Assembly: GCF_005938215.1 (NCBI RefSeq)
Contig: NZ_VCPD01000004.1
Coordinates: forward strand, 496,001 to 560,000
DNA length: 64,000 nucleotides
Origin: Ruegeria sediminis
GTDB lineage: Bacteria > Pseudomonadota > Alphaproteobacteria > Rhodobacterales > Rhodobacteraceae
Direction: 5' to 3'
Part shown: positions 18,967 to 27,526 of the stretch, one piece after another
Layout: every line of letters starts with the position of its first letter
How positions within the stretch are numbered: position 1 is the stretch's first letter
Program-made: the position numbers and the translations under genes
Notes under the pieces: generated by a model
The model's database searches: none
Seen by the model: the letters and a program-made list of their open reading frames with translations, nothing else
Told to the model about the DNA's origin: nothing

Positions 18967-20274
18967 CTAGAGAACGTAGCGGCTCAGATCCGTCGATTTC
19001 GTCAGCTCGCCCAGGTTGTCCTGCACGAACTCCGCATCCACGGTGATCTGCGCCCCGGCCCGGTCGGGCGCGGCAAAGGACAGCTCTTCGAACACCCGCT
19101 CCATCACCGTGTAGAGCCGCCGCGCGCCGATGTTCTCGACGCTCTGGTTCACCTCGGCGGCGATGCGGGCAAGCGCGGCGATGCCGTCCTCGGTAAAGCT
19201 GACGGTGACGTCCTCGGTGCCCATCAGGGCGGTGTACTGCCGGGTCAGCGCGTTGTCGGTCTCGGTCAGGATGCGGACGAAATCCTCTTCGGTCAGCGCC
19301 CGCAACTCGACCCGGATCGGCAGGCGGCCCTGCAACTCGGGCAGCAGGTCCGACGGCTTGGCGATGTGAAACGCGCCGGAGGCGATGAACAGGATGTGGT
19401 CGGTCTTGACCGGCCCGTGCTTGGTGGAAACCGTGGTGCCCTCGATCAGCGGCAGCAGGTCGCGCTGCACGCCTTCGCGGCTGACATCGGCGCCGCGCGC
19501 ATCCGACCGGGCGCAGACCTTGTCGATCTCGTCGAGAAACACGATGCCGTTCTGTTCCACCGAGTCCAGCGCGGCGCGGGTCACGGCCTCGTCATCCAGC
19601 AGCTTGTCCGCCTCTTCCCCGATCAGCACCTCGTAGCTTTCCGAGACGCTCATGCGGCGCTTCACGGTGCGCCCGCCGAACGCCTTGCCGAAGATGTCGC
19701 CCAGGTTCATCATGCCCATCTGGCTGCCGGGCTGGCCCGGAATGTCGAACATCGGCATCGGGTTCGAGGTGTCGGCCACCTCCAGCTCGATCATCGTGTC
19801 GTCCAGCTCGCCCGCCTTCAGCTTCTTGCGGAACATCTCGCGCGTGCCCTCGCGCGCATCTTCGCCCGCGATGGCGGCGATCACCCGGTCCTCGGCGGCC
19901 TGGTGCGCCTTGGCCTTGACGTCCTCGCGCATCAGTTCGCGCGTCTGGATGATCGCGGCATCGGCCAGGTCCCGCACGATCTGCTCGACATCGCGCCCGA
20001 CATAGCCCACTTCGGTGAACTTGGTCGCTTCGACCTTGATGAAGGGCGCGCGGGCCAGCTTGGCCAGCCGGCGGCTGATCTCGGTCTTGCCGACCCCGGT
20101 CGGGCCGATCATCAGGATGTTCTTCGGGAACACCTCCTCGCGCAGATCGTCGGGCAGCTGCTTGCGCCGCCAGCGGCTGCGCAGCGCCACGGCCACGGCC
20201 CGTTTCGCTTCCTTCTGGCCGATGATGAAACGGTCCAGTTCCGAGACAATCTCGCGCGGGGTCAGATCGGTCAT
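18967..20274 (-). CDS. hslU: HslVU protease ATPase subunit HslU
   Basis: HslU is the AAA+ unfoldase that feeds substrates to the HslV peptidase. The 435-residue protein has [20 protein letters not shown] at the N-terminus, Walker [21 protein letters not shown] (about 51-70), the pore motif TEVGYVGRD, Walker [13 protein letters not shown] (about 250), and the sensor region [10 protein letters not shown]. The C-terminus ends in SRYVL, a typical HslV-docking tail. Unlike the usual hslVU operon, hslV lies 1.4 kb upstream with an oppositely oriented transporter gene between. Confidence 0.97.
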   Translation of the reverse strand: MTDLTPREIVSELDRFIIGQKEAKRAVAVALRSRWRRKQLPDDLREEVFPKNILMIGPTGVGKTEISRRLAKLARAPFIKVEATKFTEVGYVGRDVEQIVRDLADAAIIQTRELMREDVKAKAHQAAEDRVIAAIAGEDAREGTREMFRKKLKAGELDDTMIELEVADTSNPMPMFDIPGQPGSQMGMMNLGDIFGKAFGGRTVKRRMSVSESYEVLIGEEADKLLDDEAVTRAALDSVEQNGIVFLDEIDKVCARSDARGADVSREGVQRDLLPLIEGTTVSTKHGPVKTDHILFIASGAFHIAKPSDLLPELQGRLPIRVELRALTEEDFVRILTETDNALTRQYTALMGTEDVTVSFTEDGIAALARIAAEVNQSVENIGARRLYTVMERVFEELSFAAPDRAGAQITVDAEFVQDNLGELTKSTDLSRYVL

Positions 20275-20436
20275 GTGCTCTCAATCTCGTTGCTTCGCCC
20301 CGGAACCTAAGCATGAGGTGCAAAAACACAAGACGAAGGTGGGAATTGGCCGCCCGGCCCGCACCTGCGCCGGCGTTAGGCGAAGCGGCCCGCATCTGGT
20401 AAACTGTCGCCGGGAGAACTGGTTAGGGGCGGCGGG

Positions 20437-21678
20437 ATGACGACGATTGCCAAGATAACCTTGCTGTTTGTCGTGTTCGTCGACCTGATCGGGCAAGGCC
20501 TGGTCTTTCCCATCATCAATTCCCTGATCATGGAGCAGGATTCGGGCTTCCTGCCCGCCGCGACGAAAACCGGCATGCGGCATTTCTACTATGGCCTGGT
20601 GATCGGCTGCTTCTTCCTGTCGTGGTTCCTGGGCGTCGTCTACGTCTCAAAGGTCTCGGATTCGATCGGGCGCAAGAACGCCCTGCTGATCTGCCTCGGC
20701 GGCGCCCTGCTGGGCTATGCCATCACCATCGTCTCGCTCTATCTCGACAGCCTGCTGCTGCTGATCCTCGGGCGCTCGGTCACTGGCTTCACCGCCGGAA
20801 ACCAGCCCATCGCGCAGGCGGCGATGATCGACGGCAGCACCGACAAGGCCGACCGGGACCGCAACATGGGCTACATCGTGACCGGCGTCAGCTTTGGCCT
20901 GGTGGGCGGCCCGATCATCGGCGCGGTGCTGTCCGACGCGGCGCTGCTGGGCAGTTTCGCCACCTTCAAGACCCCCTTCTACGGCGCCTTCGTGCTGGTC
21001 CTGATCGCGATATTCCTTGTCTTCACCTTCTTCCAGGACGCCCGGACGGAACGCGCACCCTTCGTGTTCCGCCCCCGCGACATCACCGACAGCCTGATCG
21101 CGGTCGGGCAGCACCCGATGGTGCTGAGGATCCTCCCGGTCTACATCTTCTTCATGATCGCCAACGTCACCTTCTACGTGTTCGTGGACAATTTCCTGAC
21201 CAGCGCCTTCGGCTACGGCGTCATCGGCGGCAGCATGGCGATGGTGGTGATCGGGGTGGCGCTGGCGTTTTCCAGCACCTTCCTGGTGAAACCGGCGCAG
21301 GAGAGATTCAGCAAGTTCTCGATCATCCGCGCGTCGCTGGCGGTCATGGTCCTCTCCGGCATCGCCTTCGCCTTCAGCCCCAGCGGCATCTTCAGCTACG
21401 TGCCGGTGTTCTTCTTCTATTTCCTGTTCGGCGTCGCCTATCCGACCCTGCTGGGCCTGTTCTCCTCCAGCGTCAGCGAGGCCGATCAGGGCTGGGTCAT
21501 GGGCGTGACCACCGCCGTCTTCTGCCTCGCCGGAGGCGTCATGTCGCTGATCGGCGGCGGGCTGATGAGCGTGGACATCCGCATGCCCTATTACATCGTG
21601 ATCGTGACGGCGGTGCTGGGCCTGTTCGGCATGTACCGAAGCTGGCGCGGCAAGGAGGTGCGCGCGCTGCTCGCCTGA
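20437..21678 (+). CDS. MFS transporter, TetA/drug-efflux-like
   Basis: A 413-residue major facilitator protein with 12 predicted hydrophobic segments. The loop after helix 2 is VSKVSDSIGRKNALL, a good motif A match (GxxSDrxGRR-like), and helix 5 has GVSFGLVGGPIIGAVLSD, a motif C-like antiporter signature. This favours proton-coupled efflux, with substrate unknown. It lies between hslU and hslV but on the other strand, 162 bp from hslU and 7 bp from the hslV stop. The position suggests insertion into, or inversion within, an ancestral hslVU operon. Confidence 0.87.
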   Translation: MTTIAKITLLFVVFVDLIGQGLVFPIINSLIMEQDSGFLPAATKTGMRHFYYGLVIGCFFLSWFLGVVYVSKVSDSIGRKNALLICLGGALLGYAITIVSLYLDSLLLLILGRSVTGFTAGNQPIAQAAMIDGSTDKADRDRNMGYIVTGVSFGLVGGPIIGAVLSDAALLGSFATFKTPFYGAFVLVLIAIFLVFTFFQDARTERAPFVFRPRDITDSLIAVGQHPMVLRILPVYIFFMIANVTFYVFVDNFLTSAFGYGVIGGSMAMVVIGVALAFSSTFLVKPAQERFSKFSIIRASLAVMVLSGIAFAFSPSGIFSYVPVFFFYFLFGVAYPTLLGLFSSSVSEADQGWVMGVTTAVFCLAGGVMSLIGGGLMSVDIRMPYYIVIVTAVLGLFGMYRSWRGKEVRALLA

Positions 21679-21685
21679 ACCGGCC

Positions 21686-22246
21686 CTATCCCTTGGCGAT
21701 ATGCTCCACGGTCAGCTTGCCGTTGGTGTAGACGCAGATGTCGGCGGCGATCGCCATGGCGTCGCGCGCCACCTGTTCGGCGCTCTTGTCGCTGTCCATC
21801 ATCGCCCGCGCCGCCGCCAGCGCGAAATTCCCGCCCGATCCGATCGCCGCCACGTCATGCTCGGGCTCCAGCACGTCGCCCGCCCCGGTGATCACGAACA
21901 TGTCCGCCCCGTCGGTCACGATCAGCATCGCCTCAAGCTTCTGCAGGTACTTGTCGGTGCGCCAGTCCTTGGCCAGCTCGACCGAGGCGCGGGCCAGCTG
22001 GCCCGGCGTTGCCTCAAGCTTGGCCTCCAGCCGCTCCAGCAGCGTGAAGGCGTCCGCCGTGGATCCGGCGAAGCCTGCCACCACCTCGAACCCGCCCGGA
22101 GACAGCCGCCGCACCTTGCGGGCGGACCCCTTGATCACGGTCTGCCCCAGGCTGACCTGCCCGTCCCCGGCCACGACCACCTCGCCGCCCTTCTTGACGC
22201 CGATGATCGTGGTGCCGTGCCAACCGGGAAAATCGCTGTCTGCCAT
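21686..22246 (-). CDS. hslV: HslVU protease peptidase subunit HslV
   Basis: HslV is the proteasome-like threonine peptidase of the HslVU complex. The 186-residue protein reads [20 protein letters not shown] near the N-terminus; processing would expose the catalytic threonine at residue 12. Other family segments are [38 protein letters not shown] and [17 protein letters not shown] start at ATG 22246 because upstream residues in the long frame are not conserved. It is separated from hslU by an MFS gene on the other strand. Confidence 0.96.
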   Translation of the reverse strand: MADSDFPGWHGTTIIGVKKGGEVVVAGDGQVSLGQTVIKGSARKVRRLSPGGFEVVAGFAGSTADAFTLLERLEAKLEATPGQLARASVELAKDWRTDKYLQKLEAMLIVTDGADMFVITGAGDVLEPEHDVAAIGSGGNFALAAARAMMDSDKSAEQVARDAMAIAADICVYTNGKLTVEHIAKG

Positions 22247-22440
22247 GAATGCCTCCGATGTGTTGCCCCCCGTATATGGGCCGGCGCGCCTTTGAGCGCA
22301 ACGGCTTACCCGCAATCGGGCGCTATGCGCCGCGCGCATCCCGGGGCTGTCGAACCGGCAATTGTGGTCCGCGCCCCGCGTCTCTACATGAGACGTACAA
22401 CCGACACGGGGTCGGCTGTCTCAAAAAGGGGAATGCGCAA

Positions 22441-22635
22441 ATGGCAACCGCCGCAAACATCCATGCGCCACTCGGAGCAGTCACCGTTCTGCATGTAGTG
22501 GACGCTTTCATCACCGCCAAGAACTCCATCCTGGCATGGAACGAGGCCCGTGTGACCCGCAAGGAACTGTCCAAGCTGACCGACGCCCAGCTGGACGACA
22601 TCGGCCTGACCCGGAGCGACGTCGCAAGGATCTGA
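22441..22635 (+). CDS. DUF1127 small protein
   Basis: A 64-residue protein whose C-terminal 35 residues match DUF1127 (YjiS-like): RKELSKLTDAQLDDIGLTRSD (about 41-61). DUF1127 proteins in alphaproteobacteria are small, Arg-rich and often stress-induced, and several bind or regulate RNA. In Rhodobacter one is encoded upstream of a tandem small-RNA array. Here I see no such array, only a strong terminator 24 bp after the stop. I start at ATG 22441 with GGGG upstream; a much longer frame to 22249 is not supported. Confidence 0.85.
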   Translation: MATAANIHAPLGAVTVLHVVDAFITAKNSILAWNEARVTRKELSKLTDAQLDDIGLTRSDVARI

Positions 22636-22658
22636 CCCGCAGGCAGGGATCGAACAGT

Positions 22659-22692
22659 CAAAAAGCCGCCCGATTGTCGGGGCGGCTTTTTT
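22659..22692 (+). terminator. Rho-independent terminator after the DUF1127 gene
   Basis: The arms AAAAGCCGCC (22661-22670) and GGCGGCTTTT (22681-22690) are perfectly complementary with a 10-nt loop, and the T run continues to 22692. It can work on both strands, but on the plus strand it ends the DUF1127 transcript. Confidence 0.85.
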
Positions 22693-23197
22693 CGTTTCTG
22701 CGGGTGTCCAACCCGACATCGCTTCGCGCCGGTCTTCCGTGTGTGGACGACATGCCGATCCGGGGATTCCCCCGGGGCCTGAGCCGGGCCGCGGTCAGGC
22801 CCGGCTCAATGGCGGAAGCGCGGGACAAGCCTCTCGTTCCTCCGACAGGCGTCAATGACGGTAACCAGCCCTTGCAAGACATCTGCATGAGGCACGATTA
22901 CGCTCAGGACCAGCCGAAAGCCGAACTTCTCAAGATCAGATACAGCCAAGTACCTGCCTTGATTTGGAAAAAGCATTCCAGATTTGCGCTCGATCGACCA
23001 ATGGCATCTACGGGTCGAATGATAGGGACGCGTTGTTATCCGATAACACGCTCTGAAAGCGTGTCGGTGATCGGATAACAGCACGCCTGTGGCGTATGAG
23101 CATATGCATCCGCGGGAGATTTCGGAGACGCGATTCTCCGCAATCACCCGATACCCGCAATGCCGCCGGCGCACTGTCGGCCCCTCAGGAGACCAAC
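22693..23197. other. Gene-free stretch between DUF1127 and the lipoprotein gene
   Basis: I find no credible coding sequence in these 505 bases; the reading frames present have no family features or ribosome sites. The only structure I can support is the imperfect inverted repeat at 23032-23082. AGGAG just before 23198 belongs to the next gene. Confidence 0.5.
23032..23082. repeat. Long imperfect inverted repeat (hairpin)
   Basis: Two nested arm pairs are visible: GTTATCCGAT (23035-23044) with ATCGGATAAC (23070-23079), extended outward with T-A, T-G and G-C pairs, and ACACGCT (23046-23052) with AGCGTGT (23058-23064) around a 5-nt CTGAA loop. A one-sided bulge of CGGTG (23065-23069) faces a single A. 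There is no T tract, so it is not a simple terminator. It could be an operator, an RNA structure or a mobile-element remnant. Confidence 0.7.
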
Positions 23198-23419
23198 ATG
23201 AAAGTCATCTATCCGCTCATCGCAGCAACCGCCCTGATCTCGGCCTGCGCACCAGGCGCCGCAATCGACAGCGATATGGAGCGCGGCCTTGTGGGGGCAG
23301 CTCTCGGGTATGGCGCGGCGAAGGCCGTCAATGGAAACGGCGACCGCGGTGCCATCATCGGCGGGCTTGCCGGTGTATTCTGCGACGATGCAGGCGTTTG
23401 CAGCCGACCGCGTTATTGA
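23198..23419 (+). CDS. Small glycine-zipper lipoprotein
   Basis: A 73-residue predicted lipoprotein. The signal peptide MKVIYPLIAATALISAC ends in a good lipobox (LISAC, Cys17). The mature part has a glycine-rich segment GLVGAALGYGAAKAVNG, then GAIIGGLAGVFC, the spacing of glycine-zipper (YMGG/OmpA-like) proteins. Asp at +2-like positions is absent (Ala-Pro follow), so outer-membrane sorting is plausible. AGGAG lies 7 nt before the ATG. It stands alone between two gene-free stretches; function unknown. Confidence 0.78.
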   Translation: MKVIYPLIAATALISACAPGAAIDSDMERGLVGAALGYGAAKAVNGNGDRGAIIGGLAGVFCDDAGVCSRPRY

Positions 23420-23735
23420 CCGCATCCAGAAAACGTTGTGGGGGCGGATCAGGTTCGCGCCCTCACTTGCAGGCCGTTCCTGCCAATCTATCGCGCTCGT
23501 CCAGCCCGACTTTGCAAAGACCGCTTGCTGCGCACCCCGTTCCTTCGTGCAGTGCGAAGCTTCGGTCACAGTGCGTTCAAACCCGCCCTTAGCTGCACAA
23601 GATCAATGATCTGTCCGGGCAATTGGTTTGACGCAGAGGTCCAGGCCGTCTGGTGCCCGAAGTTGCGGTCGAGCTCCCCAAAATCGGCGAAGTACAATTC
23701 GGAACATGGCCACGGCAAACCGTGTACAAAACGGA
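23420..23735. other. Gene-free stretch between the lipoprotein gene and trxA
   Basis: No credible gene is visible; frames on both strands lack ribosome sites, family motifs and consistent codon use. The next supported element is the trxA terminator. Confidence 0.45.
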
Positions 23736-23766
23736 CAAAAAAAGAAGCGCCCGGTTGGGCGCTTCT
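23736..23766 (-). terminator. Rho-independent terminator of trxA
   Basis: GAAGCGCCC (23744-23752) pairs perfectly with GGGCGCTTC (23757-23765) around GGTT. On the minus strand the stem is followed by a run of T residues (the A run at 23737-23743 on the plus strand). It lies 22 bp beyond the trxA stop. Confidence 0.9.
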
Positions 23767-23788
23767 CGAAACGCGGCTGTCGCCGGCG

Positions 23789-24109
23789 TCAGATCGATGC
23801 GTCGATCCAGCTTTGCAGCGCGGCCTTGGGGGCGGCGCCGGCGCGGTTCGAGACCACCTGGCCATCCTTGAAGATGAACAGCGCGGGGATGCCGCGCACG
23901 CCCATGGCGGCGGCGGAATTCGGGTTGCTGTCCACGTCCACCTTGGCGATCTTCACCTTGCCGCCGTATTCGGCCGCCAGCTCTTCCAGTGCGGGGCCGA
24001 TCTGCTTGCAGGGGCCGCACCATTCAGCCCAGAAATCCACCACAACGGGGATGTCCGAGTTCTTGACTTCGGCGTCGAATGTTTCGTCGGTGACGGCTAC
24101 GGTGGACAT
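23789..24109 (-). CDS. trxA: Thioredoxin
   Basis: A 106-residue thioredoxin with the WCGPC active site in [20 protein letters not shown] (Cys at about 31 and 34), the cis-proline loop [14 protein letters not shown], and the conserved buried Asp in VVVDFW. It reduces cytoplasmic disulfides using thioredoxin reductase. It follows addA by 60 bp and ends at a strong terminator, so it may be the last gene of the tsaE-amgK-murU-addBA run, although a separate promoter in the 60-bp gap is possible. Confidence 0.97.
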   Translation of the reverse strand: MSTVAVTDETFDAEVKNSDIPVVVDFWAEWCGPCKQIGPALEELAAEYGGKVKIAKVDVDSNPNSAAAMGVRGIPALFIFKDGQVVSNRAGAAPKAALQSWIDASI

Positions 24110-24169
24110 ATTATGTCTCCTGAATGAAATGCGCTTGGGACAAGAAGGTAGGTGCCGCTCTATGGGAGG

Positions 24170-27100
24170 TCAAGATATCTGGGAGCGCCCGAGAGCTTCT
24201 GTCACAAGATCGTGTGGGAGCCACATCAGGCGCGCCGAGCGGGTCCACAATATGGCGGTTTTGACGGTCCGGTCCGGATAGATCTGCGCCAGCGCCCGGG
24301 CATATGCGCCCATCTGCCTCAGCAAGCCCTCGGGACAGGTTTCCGGCCCGTCGGGAACCGTGGCATTCGTTTTGAAATCAATGACCTGAACCTCGGTGTC
24401 GGACAGGATCAGCCGGTCGATCACCCCATGCATCCGGCGCGCCCCGATGTCGGCGGTCACCGGAACTTCGGCCAGCGCATGATCGGCAAAGACACTCGCC
24501 AGATCCGGGGCGGCAAGCACGGCGGCGGCTTCCGAAAACAGCTCCTCGCGGTCCGCCGGCGGCATGTCCGGCAGCAGCCTGGCGCAAATCACGGGCCAAT
24601 CCGCGGGACCGATCCCCGGAAGATGCTCCAGCAACAGGTGGATTCGCGTCCCCCGCAGCTTGGCCGCCTCTTCGTCCTGCCCCAGATCACCGGGCAACGC
24701 CTTGGCCCCGCCCAGGTCCGATGGGCTGAGGATCTCCGGCGCGGTCACCGGTTCCGGCGCCGGACGCCGGAAGGTTGCGGGCACAGGCGCGGATGTCCGG
24801 TCGGGCTCGTGGTGCTCGGCCAAAGGCAGACCGTCCCAGTCGCCATGCGCCAGCCTGCGGATCCCGGTGCCGGGGATCTGCGCCGCCCCCGCCCGGTCCA
24901 TCGCCGTTTCGACCATCTGGTACCAGCTGGAACCATCCTTGCCGACATCCCCCGCGGCCGCGACGATCAGCCATTTCTCGGCCCGCGTCAGCGCCACGTA
25001 CAACAGCCGCATCCTTTCGTTCATCTGGCGCGCCTGCGCCTCGCCGCGCGCCTGCACAATGATGGCCGGCGACGCATCCCGGGACATGCGCCAGAGCGGC
25101 ATCCCCTCCGAGATCATCACCTCGTCGTCCCTGGGCGGCCGCCGCGCGCCGGTGTCGGGAAGGATGACGATGGGCGCTTCAAGCCCCTTTGCGCCATGTA
25201 CCGTCATCACCCGGATCATGTCCCCGACGCCGCTCATCTGTCGCTTGATCTCCAAGTCGTCGGTCTGCATCCAGACCAGGAAACCGGTCAGGCTGGGGAT
25301 GTCCGTGCGTTCATAGGCCAGCGCCTGGGACAGCAGCGCGTTGATCCCGTCCTCGGCTTCCGCCCCCAGCCGCCCCAGCAACTTGCGCCGCCCGTCGTGG
25401 CGGGTCAGGATGCGTTCGATCAGGTCGTAGGGCCGCAGGAAATCGGTCTGGCCGCGCAGATCGTTCAGGACGGCAAGCGTTTCGGGAAACTCCGCCGCGC
25501 GGTTGCGCAGCGCGGTCCACAGGTATTTTTCCTCGCGCCGGTGCGCCAGATCGAACAACTGCCGCTCGCTCCATCCGAACAGGGGCGATTTCAAGACCGT
25601 GGCCAGCGACAGGCTGTCCTCGGGCGTGGCAAGGAACCCCAGCAGCGCGGCCAGATCCTTGACCGCCAGTTCGGCCCCGACCTTCAGCCGGTCGGCCCCG
25701 GCGATGGGCAGGCCGGCGGCCTTGCAGGCGCGGATGATCTCGGCGAACAGGTCCGACCGGCGCTGCACGAGGATCAGGAAATCGCCGGGCCGCACCCTGC
25801 GGCGCACGAACCGGCCGGGCTCCTCGCCGTCTTCAGGGATGGTTTCGCCCCGGTCGATAATGGACTTGATCGACCGCGCCACCTGTTCCGCAAGAACGAC
25901 CGTGTGATGCCGCGTTCCCGGGCGGTCCACCGGGTCCGTCCAGTCGCCGTCCTCGGTTTCGCCGGCCTTTTCCACCACCGGCCACAGGTCCACCCGCCCC
26001 GGCAGATCGCCCTTGAAAGCGCGATGCAGGGCATCCTTGTGAAATCCGGCACCGGGGCGGTTCTCGAACACCAGGTCCACCAGGCGCAGGATCACGTCCG
26101 ATGAGCGGAACGAGAATTCCAGCGTCAAATCCTCAAGGTTAGAGCCTGAATTCTGCAATTTCCGGCCAAATTCCCGCTGCATCCGGTCGAACGCTTCGGG
26201 ATCCGCGCCCTGGAAGGAATAGATCGACTGCTTCTTGTCGCCGACCACGAAGATCGTACGCTCCACGTCCGACCGCGCCCCTTCGCCCGAGGTGAATTCC
26301 TGCGCCAGTTTCTCGATCACGTCCCATTGTTGCGGGCTGGTGTCCTGCGCTTCGTCCACGAGGATGTGGTCGATGCCGCCGTCCAGCCGATAAAGCACCC
26401 ATTCGGCCACCGCCGGATCGCTCAGCAGTTGCCGCGCCTTCAGGATCAGGTCGTCGAAGTCGAGCCAGCCGCGCAGTTGCTTGCGCCGTTCGTATTCCGG
26501 CAGGAAGGCGGCGGCAAATCGGTGCAGCGCCAGCGACTTTTGGGCGGCAACCAGCGCCAACCGCAGCTCGCGACCGGCCTCGACCCGCCGCATCAAGGCC
26601 TCGAGTTCGGGCAACTTGTCCGCAAGAACGGCCTGCACCGCCTTGGTGGGAAAACTGCCGATCTTGGCCGAGAACGGTTCCCTGGCCGACGCACCCGTCA
26701 GCAGGACATCTTCCAGTATCGGCAGATTGGCCAGCGTCGGCTCGGTGAAGGCCACCAGCTTGTCCGCAGCCTTGGCATTGTTGCCGCCACTTTCCGCCAA
26801 CACGGGTAGAATGGCGCGGATCAGCTCGACTTCGCCGCCCAGGTAGATCCTTTCGAGCAAGGCTTGTTCATCGAACCCTGCCGGCAGGTCGAACATCCGC
26901 AGCAACCCGTCCCAGTCCAGCGGTTGGGCAAAGCCTTCGCGGTTCTGGGCAATGGCCCGGGTCAGGCTGTCGAAGCCGGTATCGGTGACGAACCGGGCGA
27001 CCGCGTCGACCAGATGCCCGTGCGCGCCTTCGGCCAGATCCTCGACGATCTCTTCCCGCAGCAGCGCCGCCGCGCGGTCTTCCATCTCGGAAAACTGCGG

Positions 27101-27526
27101 GCTGACACCGGCCTCCAGCGGAAACCGCCGCAGCAGCGAGGCGCAGAACGAATGGATGGTCTGAATCTTCAACCCGCCGGGCGTTTCGATCGCCCGGGCG
27201 AAAAGCGTGCGCGCATGGGCCAGACGGGCCGAATCGAGGGCCCCCGCCACGCCCAGATCGGTCAGCTGCGACAGCAACCGGGCGTCGTCCAGCATCGCCC
27301 ATTGCCCCAGCCGCTTGAACAGCCGGTTCTGCATCTCGCTGGCGGCCGCCTTGGTGTAGGTCAGGCACAGGATGTGCTGCGGCTGCACGTCGCTGAGCAG
27401 CAGCCGCGCGACGCGGTCGGTCAGAACCCGGGTCTTGCCGGATCCCGCATTGGCCGCCAGCCAGGTCGAGGCGTCGGGCCGCGCCGCCTGAACCTGACGT
27501 TCCGTGGCTTCGTCGCGGGGGCTCAT
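24170..27526 (-). CDS. addA: AddA: helicase-nuclease subunit for double-strand break repair
   Basis: AddA is the UvrD-like 3'-5' helicase and nuclease subunit of AddAB, the RecBCD-equivalent that resects DNA ends. The 1118-residue protein has Walker A AANAGSGKTRVLTDRVARLL (about 20-40), helicase motif II in HILVDEAQDTSPQQWDVI, motif III FVVGDKKQSIYSFQGADPEA, motif VI LLYVALTRAEKWLIVAA, and a C-terminal PD-(D/E)XK nuclease with HGVIDRL and VQVIDFKTN. I start at ATG 27526, which overlaps the addB stop by 4 bp; a longer frame reaches 27565. Confidence 0.95.
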   Translation of the reverse strand: MSPRDEATERQVQAARPDASTWLAANAGSGKTRVLTDRVARLLLSDVQPQHILCLTYTKAAASEMQNRLFKRLGQWAMLDDARLLSQLTDLGVAGALDSARLAHARTLFARAIETPGGLKIQTIHSFCASLLRRFPLEAGVSPQFSEMEDRAAALLREEIVEDLAEGAHGHLVDAVARFVTDTGFDSLTRAIAQNREGFAQPLDWDGLLRMFDLPAGFDEQALLERIYLGGEVELIRAILPVLAESGGNNAKAADKLVAFTEPTLANLPILEDVLLTGASAREPFSAKIGSFPTKAVQAVLADKLPELEALMRRVEAGRELRLALVAAQKSLALHRFAAAFLPEYERRKQLRGWLDFDDLILKARQLLSDPAVAEWVLYRLDGGIDHILVDEAQDTSPQQWDVIEKLAQEFTSGEGARSDVERTIFVVGDKKQSIYSFQGADPEAFDRMQREFGRKLQNSGSNLEDLTLEFSFRSSDVILRLVDLVFENRPGAGFHKDALHRAFKGDLPGRVDLWPVVEKAGETEDGDWTDPVDRPGTRHHTVVLAEQVARSIKSIIDRGETIPEDGEEPGRFVRRRVRPGDFLILVQRRSDLFAEIIRACKAAGLPIAGADRLKVGAELAVKDLAALLGFLATPEDSLSLATVLKSPLFGWSERQLFDLAHRREEKYLWTALRNRAAEFPETLAVLNDLRGQTDFLRPYDLIERILTRHDGRRKLLGRLGAEAEDGINALLSQALAYERTDIPSLTGFLVWMQTDDLEIKRQMSGVGDMIRVMTVHGAKGLEAPIVILPDTGARRPPRDDEVMISEGMPLWRMSRDASPAIIVQARGEAQARQMNERMRLLYVALTRAEKWLIVAAAGDVGKDGSSWYQMVETAMDRAGAAQIPGTGIRRLAHGDWDGLPLAEHHEPDRTSAPVPATFRRPAPEPVTAPEILSPSDLGGAKALPGDLGQDEEAAKLRGTRIHLLLEHLPGIGPADWPVICARLLPDMPPADREELFSEAAAVLAAPDLASVFADHALAEVPVTADIGARRMHGVIDRLILSDTEVQVIDFKTNATVPDGPETCPEGLLRQMGAYARALAQIYPDRTVKTAILWTRSARLMWLPHDLVTEALGRSQIS

